9,052 bases of DNA, from assembly GCA_024643945.1 (NCBI GenBank), contig JAHELX010000229.1:1-9052 (forward strand), given 5' to 3'. This stretch comes from Anaerolineales bacterium. GTDB taxonomy: Bacteria > Chloroflexota > Anaerolineae > 4572-78 > NAK82. The notes beneath the pieces were generated by a model, which was given only the letters and a program-made list of their open reading frames with translations, was not told where the DNA came from and ran no database searches. The translations under genes were made by a program, and so were the position numbers. Positions within the stretch are counted from its first letter, which is position 1, and the number at the start of each line of letters is the position of its first letter. Positions 1 through 5,272 of the stretch are shown one piece after another.

Positions 1-747
1 ATCACCCAGGAATTCACCGATATGGTGAGGAAATACCACCCGCTGTGGATCAACATCCACGTCAACCACCCCAACGAGATCACGCCCGAACTGGCTGCTG
101 CCTGCGATCGCATGGCCGACGCCGGCATCCCGCTGGGCAATCAGAGCGTGTTGCTGGCCGGAGTCAATGACTCGGTGCACATCCAGCGCCAGCTCGTGCA
201 TGAGTTGGTGATGATGCGAGTGCGGCCCTACTATCTGTACCAGTGCGATCTGGTGCACGGGGCCGGTCACTTCCGCACCACCGTCAGCAAGGGCATTGAG
301 ATCATCGAAGGCTTGCGCGGGCACACCTCGGGCTATGCCGTGCCCCAGTATATCGTGGACGCGCCGGGCGGCGGCGGTAAGATACCCATCAACCCCAATT
401 ACCTGCTGGCCCAGTCGCCGGCCCACGTGGTTCTGCGCAACTTTGAAGGGTACATCACCACCTACGCCGAACCGATGGACTACGACCCGACCGCCATCCG
501 CCACCTGGAGGCCCAGGTGGCGCGCCGGCCTGAACCAGGCCAGGAGGGGGTGACGGCCCTGCTGGAGGGTCACAAGCTGAACATCAAGCCTGAAAACTTT
601 GACCAGATCCACCGCCGGGGCCGGCAGGGTGAGCATCGCCTCAGCGCCGACGCTCACAAGTGGCAGCCCTATGGCGTGGGGGACGAAGAACCTGCGGAGC
701 CCGTCGTCGAGGAAGAGGCTCCTGAGCCCGTCTTGGAGGGGAAATAG
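1..747 (+). CDS. kamA: Lysine 2,3-aminomutase, C-terminal part (5' end outside window)
   Basis: This radical-SAM/PLP enzyme converts L-lysine to L-beta-lysine in the cytoplasm, for lysine fermentation or for making the osmolyte N-acetyl-beta-lysine. The frame is open from base 1 (ITQEFTDM...), giving 248 visible residues; the radical-SAM Cys motif would lie upstream. The PLP-lysine motif DAPGGGGK is present (Lys codon 379-381), followed by [13 protein letters not shown]. By alignment from memory with the Clostridium subterminale enzyme, both acidic residues that hold the substrate epsilon-amino group are kept: Asp of YQCD (Asp293) and Asp of VDAPGG (Asp330). This favours lysine over glutamate as substrate. 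The four zinc cysteines of the clostridial enzyme are absent (see findings). The C-terminus ends in an acidic Glu/Pro tail. No beta-lysine acetyltransferase (ablB) follows, so the pathway cannot be told from this window. Confidence 0.93.
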   Translation: MTQEFTDMVRKYHPLWINIHVNHPNEITPELAAACDRMADAGIPLGNQSVLLAGVNDSVHIQRQLVHELVMMRVRPYYLYQCDLVHGAGHFRTTVSKGIEIIEGLRGHTSGYAVPQYIVDAPGGGGKIPINPNYLLAQSPAHVVLRNFEGYITTYAEPMDYDPTAIRHLEAQVARRPEPGQEGVTALLEGHKLNIKPENFDQIHRRGRQGEHRLSADAHKWQPYGVGDEEPAEPVVEEEAPEPVLEGK

Positions 748-848
748 GCCCAACCAGCCGTTGAGGTTGAGGTGGCTTAACAACTGTGCCGGGCACCTGT
801 ACGGCCTTTCAGGCGCAATACGGCGTCTGACCATCGAACGATCACCCA
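748..848. other. Intergenic sequence after kamA, nothing recognised
   Basis: I see no gene, promoter or convincing terminator directly after the kamA stop codon. There is no strong GC-rich hairpin followed by a T-run. Open frames crossing this stretch (for example 599-1003) start inside kamA in a different frame and show no recognisable protein features. The repeat cluster begins at 849. Confidence 0.6.
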
Positions 849-870
849 GAATTGAACGGGAATTGAACGG
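849..870 (+). repeat. Tandem 11-bp repeat GAATTGAACGG x2
   Basis: Two perfect head-to-tail copies of GAATTGAACGG occupy 849-859 and 860-870. They are the first two of five exact direct copies of the 9-mer GAATTGAAC in this region (849-857, 860-868, 957-965, 1110-1118, 1197-1205). The later copies lie exactly at the borders of the three hairpin modules. Confidence 0.85.
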
Positions 871-956
871 GTCTGTCCCATATTTGAGGACTCCTCAACT
901 TGTTGCGGTCCATTTCCCGAACAAGTTCGGGATTCCCAAAAATCTGGGACACACCC
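869..956. mobile_element. MITE-like hairpin module A (88 bp)
   Basis: The module starts with GGGTCTGTCCCA (869-880) and ends with TGGGACACACCC (945-956), which are inverted repeats matching at 11 of 12 positions. It is flanked on both sides by the same direct 9-mer, GAATTGAAC (860-868 and 957-965), as a target-site duplication would be. Inside are two small hairpins: TGAGG/CCTCA at 885-897 and TCCCGAAC/GTTCGGGA at 915-932. No coding capacity is visible. The same terminal sequences recur in module B, so the two belong to one repeat family. A non-autonomous element or a REP-like repeat are both possible. Confidence 0.55.
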
Positions 957-965
957 GAATTGAAC

Positions 966-1109
966 CGGCGCACGAACGATCTGTTGCTAAAATGTCATTC
1001 TGAGCGACCGAAGGGAGCGAAGAATCCCATTTCCACAGGTCAAGAACGAGATGCTCCGCGTTCGCTCAGCATGACATGTCTCCCGCGCTAACAGATCGTT
1101 CGTGCACCG
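966..1109. mobile_element. MITE-like hairpin module C (144 bp)
   Basis: The outer inverted repeats are 966-985 (CGGCGCACGAACGATCTGTT) and 1090-1109, matching at 19 of 20 positions. The 9-mer GAATTGAAC directly flanks both ends (957-965 and 1110-1118). A second inverted repeat is nested inside: ATGTCATTCTGAGCGACCG (992-1010) against 1059-1077, with two mismatches. That inner sequence, with GGAGCGAAGAATCC following, resembles the GTCATTCTGAGCG...GAAGAATC palindromic repeats scattered through many bacterial genomes (recalled, not searched). The two-layer symmetry suggests one repeat inserted into, or captured by, another. No protein is encoded. Confidence 0.6.
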
Positions 1110-1118
1110 GAATTGAAC

Positions 1119-1196
1119 GGGTCTGTCCCAAATTTTAGGCGAATTAGGTGCAACGCACTTACTAAGTGCGTTGCACCTAAATTTTGGGACACACCC
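1119..1196. mobile_element. MITE-like hairpin module B (78 bp)
   Basis: The ends are identical to those of module A: GGGTCTGTCCCA (1119-1130) and TGGGACACACCC (1185-1196). They are flanked by GAATTGAAC at 1110-1118 and 1197-1205. The shared sequence with module A is 21 bp at each border, counting the 9-mer, while the interiors are unrelated. The interior of B is dominated by a long perfect palindrome, listed separately. It is probably a second member of the same non-autonomous repeat family. Confidence 0.55.
1144..1180. repeat. Perfect 37-bp palindrome (18-bp arms, 1-nt centre)
   Basis: TTAGGTGCAACGCACTTA (1144-1161) is the exact reverse complement of 1163-1180, around a single C at 1162. 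It could form a cruciform in DNA or a very stable hairpin in RNA. ATTTT follows it on the + strand, so it might act as a weak intrinsic terminator between kamA and the promoter at 1223, but the T-run is short. It forms the core of module B. Confidence 0.85.
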
Positions 1197-1222
1197 GAAT
1201 TGAACTGAGTTGAACCGTGAAC

Positions 1223-1251
1223 TTGACATTCCGCCCGACCTGGTTTATAGT
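1223..1251 (+). promoter_or_regulatory. Sigma70-type promoter of the methyltransferase operon
   Basis: A perfect -35 box TTGACA (1223-1228) is followed by a 17-nt spacer and a -10 box TATAGT (1246-1251), one base from consensus. Transcription would start near 1258. It is the best promoter-like sequence found in the window and points at the mttB-type operon starting at 1629. It lies only 17 bp downstream of the last GAATTGAAC copy, so the repeat cluster may have influenced its evolution or regulation. The start site is not experimentally known. Confidence 0.7.
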
Positions 1252-1628
1252 AAGGCAGGAGATGGACGATGGCGTTGACTCACCATTTTTTTCCATTATG
1301 CTACTTTCTGCGCCCCCGGCCTCTGTTGGAAGCCGGGTTGTAGTTCCCCTGCCTGAGATAACTGTGTAAAACGATTCAGGCATCCTCGCCTCGCCCCTTC
1401 ACGACTGTGTTGGCGGGTGAATCAGCCGCCAGGCACCTTTCCTGCAAGTTCTCCAGGGCCCGCTGCCTGGCACGTGGGTAGTTCGATAACGTCACGTTGC
1501 ACATTTGTTCCCTAGCCGACGCATTCTTATCCGCACCTGGCAACATCTGTGCCATGCTACAGGTGTGGTATGGGGCAAGTGCGCGTCAGCTGCGAGGGTA
1601 TCCCTATGCCCTCGCTCAAGAGACTGCC
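1252..1628 (+). other. Long 5' leader of the methyltransferase operon
   Basis: About 370 nt separate the predicted start of transcription from the chosen ATG. Visible hairpins are CCCGGC (1315-1320)/GCCGGG (1332-1337), TGCCTGA (1350-1356)/TCAGGCA (1376-1382) and GCCAGGCA (1428-1435)/TGCCTGGC (1464-1471). I do not recognise a known riboswitch. A few bases (GGTGAAT at 1416-1422) faintly recall part of a cobalamin riboswitch, but the conserved core is not there. An in-frame TTG at 1497 and ATG at 1554 could extend the next protein, but they add no family-like sequence. Confidence 0.4.
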
Positions 1629-3095
1629 ATGAGCCAACGTATTCTACCGATCGACACCACGCGCCTACGTTTGCAGTTGCTCACCCCCGACGATGTACAG
1701 CGTATTCACCAGGCCAGCCTGGAACTCATCGAGACGGTCGGTATCCACTTCCCCTCCCGGCCGGCGCTGGATATCTTGCACGACCACGGCGCAATCGTAG
1801 ACCGCGACAAACAAATCGCGCGTATCCCCGGCCACCTCGTCGAAACGGCGTTGAGTAAAGCCCCGCCCGCCTATACCCTGTGCGCCCGCCAGGACTCCGA
1901 GCTGGACTTGTCCCTGGACGGCCGGCACGCCTACCTGGCTGTGGATGGCACCGGCATCGAGGTGCTCGACCCCTACACCGGCCACAAACATCTTTCCACC
2001 AAACAGGACGTGGCTGACTCGATGCGGGTGGCCGATTACATGGAGGAGATCGCTCTGGTCTGGCCGCCCGTCTCCGCCCAGGATTGCCCGGCCGAAACGC
2101 GCGCCCTGCACGAGCTGGAGGCCATCTGGAACAACTACGCCAAGCACGTGCAGACCGAGAGCATCGTCACCGTCCACGAGATGCAGGCCGCCGTCGAGAT
2201 GGCGGCCGCCATCGCCGGCGGCCGCGCCGAGCTGCACCGGCGGCCGGTCCTGTCTATCATGCAGTGCACCATCAGCCCGCTGGCCCAGAACGGCGGCAGC
2301 CTCGACGCCGCCCTGGTCGCCGCCGAGGCCGGCCTGCCGGTGGGCTTTATGACTATGGCCAGTTGCGGCTTCAGCGGCCCGGCCAGCCTGGCCGGCAACC
2401 TGGCCGTGGGCAACGCCGAAGCCATCTCGGCCCTAGCCCTGCTGGAGATGGCCTACCCGGGCTGCCCGGTGTTTTACGCCGCCGCCCAGACGGCCATGGA
2501 CCCGCGCACGGGAGCCTATACCGGCGGCGGGCCGGAGGATTACCTCTTCGGCGCGGCCACCAATCTCCTGGCCGACTTTTACCGCATCCCCCTCTCCATG
2601 GGGGCCTTCGCCACCGGCGCCAAGCAGCCCGACTGGCAGGCCGCTTTCGACAACGTCTTTGCCGGTTTTATGCCCGTCCTCACCGGAGCCGACTTGTTGC
2701 AGGGGGCCGGCATGCTGTACGGTTCGCGTATCTTCTCCTACGAGCAGTTGCTGCTGGACTGCGAGCTCTACAGCGCCATCCGCTTTGTGGCCAACGGCAT
2801 CCCGGTGGACGACGAGACGCTGGCCCTGGACGTGGTCAAGAAAGTGGGTGTGGTCGGCAACTTCCTGGCCCAGAAACACACCCGCCGCCACGTGGCCGAT
2901 TTCTGGCAGCCCCGCTTCATCGACCGCCGTCCCTACTCAGCCTGGGAAGCCGATCCGACGGGCTCCCGCGAGTGGGCCAACCAGAAGGCACGCTGGATCC
3001 TGGAGAATCACCGACCGGTTCCCCTCGATCCCCGGCTCTCGGCCGAGCTGGGGCGCATCGTCGCCTCGTCGGAACGCGAACCGGGCGTCGCCTAG
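1629..3095 (+). CDS. MttB-family corrinoid methyltransferase, non-pyrrolysine (paralog 1)
   Basis: Trimethylamine-methyltransferase-like (MttB/COG5598) protein of 488 residues, near the usual family length. Members take a methyl group from a methylated amine and pass it to Co(I) of a corrinoid protein. Members without pyrrolysine include the glycine betaine enzyme MtgB and relatives acting on proline betaine or carnitine. Family-like segments are the N-terminal IHQASLELIETVGIHF (26-41), the glycine-rich GADLLQGAGML (353-363), and the C-terminal FLAQKHTRRH (412-421) followed by a W-rich tail. The frame has no internal TAG, so no pyrrolysine is needed. I chose ATG 1629 because family similarity starts there; the ribosome site (AAGAGA, 5 nt upstream) is weak, and upstream starts at 1497 (TTG) or 1554 are possible. 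It ends in TAG, 24 nt before the next gene. The substrate cannot be told from sequence. Confidence 0.88.
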   Translation: MSQRILPIDTTRLRLQLLTPDDVQRIHQASLELIETVGIHFPSRPALDILHDHGAIVDRDKQIARIPGHLVETALSKAPPAYTLCARQDSELDLSLDGRHAYLAVDGTGIEVLDPYTGHKHLSTKQDVADSMRVADYMEEIALVWPPVSAQDCPAETRALHELEAIWNNYAKHVQTESIVTVHEMQAAVEMAAAIAGGRAELHRRPVLSIMQCTISPLAQNGGSLDAALVAAEAGLPVGFMTMASCGFSGPASLAGNLAVGNAEAISALALLEMAYPGCPVFYAAAQTAMDPRTGAYTGGGPEDYLFGAATNLLADFYRIPLSMGAFATGAKQPDWQAAFDNVFAGFMPVLTGADLLQGAGMLYGSRIFSYEQLLLDCELYSAIRFVANGIPVDDETLALDVVKKVGVVGNFLAQKHTRRHVADFWQPRFIDRRPYSAWEADPTGSREWANQKARWILENHRPVPLDPRLSAELGRIVASSEREPGVA

Positions 3096-3106
3096 GTCCC
3101 GGGGAG

Positions 3107-3112
3107 AAAGGA
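3107..3112 (+). promoter_or_regulatory. Ribosome binding site AAAGGA for the second MttB-type gene
   Basis: AAAGGA lies 7 nt before the ATG at 3120, within a purine-rich GGGGAGAAAGGA run. It fixes the start of the second methyltransferase and shows independent translation initiation after the TAG stop at 3093-3095. Confidence 0.75.
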
Positions 3113-3119
3113 TACACCC

Positions 3120-4604
3120 ATGCAGCCCAAGATCGAACTGCTCAACCATGAACTGGTCGAGCGCATCATCGCCGAGGGCTTTGAACTGCTTCAGGACCCC
3201 GGCGTCCAGATTCACAGCCATGAGGCGTTGACCCTGCTGGGCGACGCCGGCGCCGACGTAGACTTCGGGACCAAAGTCGCCCGCATTCCGCAGCCGCTGG
3301 TCGAGCAGGCACTGGAGAGTGCGCCGTCCGCCTTTGCCCTATACGACACTGATGGGCGCGTCGCCGTCCGCTACGAGGGGGATCACGTCCAGTTCGACCC
3401 CGGCTCGGCGGCGGTCAACCTGCTCGACGGAGGGACCGGCCAGTACCGCAAGCCGGTCACCGCCGACTACGTGCGCTACACCCAATTGGTCGAAATGCTG
3501 CCTGCCTACCAGGCTACCAGCACCGCCTTTGTCTGCTCTGACGTGCCCCAGGAGATCAGCGACCTGTACCGGCTGTATCTGTCACTGCTTTACAGCCAAA
3601 AACCGGTCGTGACCGGCGCTTTCCGCATCGACACCCTGCACGTGATGAAAGATTTGCTGGTCGCCGAGGCCGGAAGCCTGGAGGCGTTGGCCGCCCGGCC
3701 GCGCGCCGTTTTCGACGTTTGTCCCTCGCCGCCCCTGCTGTGGAGCGAGTTGACCTGCCAGAACATGCTGGACTGCGCGCGCTATGCCATCCCGGCCCAG
3801 ATCGTCTCCATGCCGCTGGCCGGATCCGCCGCGCCAGTGACGCTGGCCGGCGCCGTGGTACAGCACACCGCCGAGTGCATGAGCGGCGTGACCATCCACC
3901 AACTGGCCAATCCGGGCGCGCCCATCGTGTGGGGCGGGGCGCCGGCCATTACCGATATGCGCACCGGGGCTACCCCCATGGGAGCCATCGAGACCGCCAT
4001 GATCGACGTGGCCTATGCCCAGGTCGGCAAGCGGTTGGGCATGCCCACTCACGGCTACCTGGCGGCCAGCGACAGTAAGCTGGTTGATGCCCAGGCCGGC
4101 TTCGAGGCGGGCATGAGCGCGCTGCTGGGCGCGCTGGCGGGCATCAACATGATCAGCGGCGCTGGTATGCTGGACTTTTTGCGCGCCCAGTCCCTGGAGA
4201 AACTGGTCGTCGACGCCGAGATTATCGCCATGGCCGGGCGGCTGCTGCGCGGCATCCAGGCGCACGACGAGTCGCTGGGCGCGGCCCTGATCCGCGCCGT
4301 GGGCCACCACGGCGAGTTCCTGGGCCAGAAACATACCCTGACCCACTTCGCTCAGGAGCAGCACATCCCCTCCGAGGTGATCGACCGCGGCTCGCTGAGC
4401 GCCTGGCAGAACGCGGGCGGCAAGACGGCCGCAGTACGCGCCCACGACCGGGTGCTGCACTTGCTGGCTGCCTACCAGCCGCGCGTCCTGCCCGACGAGG
4501 TGCGCCGCGCCTTGCACGACATCACCCAGGACGCGGCCCGCCGCTGCGGCATGGATCGCCTGCCGCCCTTGCCGAATGACATCCACCTTCCCCAGGAACA
4601 ATGA
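3120..4604 (+). CDS. MttB-family corrinoid methyltransferase, non-pyrrolysine (paralog 2)
   Basis: A second MttB/COG5598 member of 494 residues, again without an internal TAG. Expected role: transfer of a methyl group from a methylated amine to the shared corrinoid protein. Landmarks line up with paralog 1: ARIPQPLVEQALESAP (54-69), GINMISGAGML (341-351), FLGQKHTLTHF (400-410) and an IDRGSLSAW segment (421-429). The middle of the protein differs strongly; for example, CPSPPLLWSE (201-210) replaces MQCTISPLAQ of paralog 1. The two are therefore old paralogs rather than a recent duplication and may differ in substrate, or one may have a structural role. The start is supported by a good ribosome site. 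The stop TGA is fused to the ribosome site of the corrinoid gene, showing tight operon packing. Confidence 0.9.
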   Translation: MQPKIELLNHELVERIIAEGFELLQDPGVQIHSHEALTLLGDAGADVDFGTKVARIPQPLVEQALESAPSAFALYDTDGRVAVRYEGDHVQFDPGSAAVNLLDGGTGQYRKPVTADYVRYTQLVEMLPAYQATSTAFVCSDVPQEISDLYRLYLSLLYSQKPVVTGAFRIDTLHVMKDLLVAEAGSLEALAARPRAVFDVCPSPPLLWSELTCQNMLDCARYAIPAQIVSMPLAGSAAPVTLAGAVVQHTAECMSGVTIHQLANPGAPIVWGGAPAITDMRTGATPMGAIETAMIDVAYAQVGKRLGMPTHGYLAASDSKLVDAQAGFEAGMSALLGALAGINMISGAGMLDFLRAQSLEKLVVDAEIIAMAGRLLRGIQAHDESLGAALIRAVGHHGEFLGQKHTLTHFAQEQHIPSEVIDRGSLSAWQNAGGKTAAVRAHDRVLHLLAAYQPRVLPDEVRRALHDITQDAARRCGMDRLPPLPNDIHLPQEQ

Positions 4605-4608
4605 GGAG
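4603..4608 (+). promoter_or_regulatory. Ribosome binding site GAGGAG overlapping the previous stop codon
   Basis: GAGGAG shares bases with the TGA stop (4602-4604) of the second methyltransferase gene and lies 8 nt before ATG 4617. The strong site suggests efficient translation, as fits a stoichiometric corrinoid carrier. Confidence 0.8.
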
Positions 4609-4616
4609 ACTATATC

Positions 4617-5264
4617 ATGTCCCAAGAACTCTACGACCAGCTCAGCATGGCTGTCATTGAGGGGGACCAGGAATTGGCCGCATCGCTCACCCGGCAAGCC
4701 CTCGAGCAGGGCCTCAATCCACTGGAACTCATCAAAGATGCCCTGACTCCCGGCATCAAAGTAGTGGGCGAGAAATTCAGTTGCGGCGAATACTTTCTGC
4801 CCCATCTGGTGATGGCTGGCAATACCATGAAAGCAGCCGTGGACCTGTTGGAGCCAGCCCTGAAAGCGGGCGGCCTGAGCCGCGAGACGCCGGGCACCGT
4901 CGTGCTGGGCACGGTGGCCGGCGACATCCACGAGATCGGCAAATCGCTGGTGGGCACTATGCTGACCGCCAACGGCTTTGTGGTGCACGACCTGGGCGTG
5001 GACGTACTGGCGACTCAATTCGTGACCGTCGTGCGCCAGACGGGCGCCACGCTGGTCGGCCTATCGGCCCTGCTAACAACGACTATGAGCGTCCAGCGCC
5101 AGATCATCCAGGAACTGACCAAGGCCGGCCTGCGTGACAGGGTGAAGGTGATGGTGGGCGGCGCACCGGTCAGCATGCAATGGGCGCAGGAGATCGGCGC
5201 CGATGGTTATGCCGAAGATGCAGCCGGCGCGGTGGTGCTGGCCCGCCACCTGGTAGGAGCCTGA
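4617..5264 (+). CDS. Corrinoid (B12-binding) methyl-carrier protein, MttC/MtgC type
   Basis: This 215-residue protein should carry the methyl group on cobalt between the methyltransferases. The N-terminal four-helix cap domain (about 1-88) contains FSCGEYFLPHLVMAG (54-68), which matches the family pattern. The Rossmann-like B12-binding domain follows, with the lower-ligand motif DIHEIG (103-108, His105 predicted to bind cobalt), GLSALLTTTM (148-157) and the GG loop VGGAPVS (180-186), ending in IGADGYAEDA. Length and domain order are typical of MtbC/MttC/MtgC/MtvC carriers. It is the only corrinoid protein in the operon and so is presumably shared by both MttB-type enzymes and the URO-D protein. 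It would need an ATP-dependent reductive activator (RamA type), which is not in the window. Methionine-synthase fragments share the fold, but size and context argue for a stand-alone carrier. Confidence 0.95.
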   Translation: MSQELYDQLSMAVIEGDQELAASLTRQALEQGLNPLELIKDALTPGIKVVGEKFSCGEYFLPHLVMAGNTMKAAVDLLEPALKAGGLSRETPGTVVLGTVAGDIHEIGKSLVGTMLTANGFVVHDLGVDVLATQFVTVVRQTGATLVGLSALLTTTMSVQRQIIQELTKAGLRDRVKVMVGGAPVSMQWAQEIGADGYAEDAAGAVVLARHLVGA

Positions 5265-5266
5265 GG
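5263..5266 (+). promoter_or_regulatory. Ribosome binding site GAGG deciding the URO-D start
   Basis: GAGG overlaps the TGA stop of the corrinoid gene (5262-5264) and lies 6 nt before ATG 5273. A second in-frame ATG at 5279 is possible at 12 nt spacing but less well placed. Longer frames reaching back to 5180 would overlap the corrinoid gene and are unlikely. Confidence 0.65.
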
Positions 5267-5272
5267 TTGGCT

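Noticed and set aside
599..1003. Small protein gene overlapping the kamA end
   Set aside because: It begins inside kamA in another frame, runs through the repeat cluster and shows no recognisable protein features.
849..1205. CRISPR array
   Set aside because: The repeated unit is only 9 bp (up to 21 bp at module borders), spacing is irregular, and the intervals are palindromic rather than unique spacers. No cas gene is present.
1383..1500. Cobalamin riboswitch
   Set aside because: Only a short GGTGAAT-like match was seen. The conserved core and B12-box pattern are missing, so I do not call it.
1497..1628. 44-residue N-terminal extension of the first methyltransferase from TTG 1497
   Set aside because: The extension shows no family similarity, signal peptide or ribosome site. 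It remains possible because the site before ATG 1629 is weak.
1629..4604. Pyrrolysine-containing trimethylamine methyltransferase (true MttB)
   Set aside because: Neither methyltransferase frame has an internal TAG; both are full length without readthrough. They fit the non-pyrrolysine branch.
3582..5018. Long open frame on the - strand (478 codons)
   Set aside because: It lies opposite the second methyltransferase and corrinoid genes. Its translation is His/Gly/Gln-rich with no recognisable domain, typical of the antisense of GC-rich genes.
5180..5272. Upstream extension of the URO-D protein overlapping the corrinoid gene
   Set aside because: The extra residues are an Arg/Gly-rich frame-shifted reading of the corrinoid gene. 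ATG 5273 has a ribosome site and starts at the family-like N-terminus.
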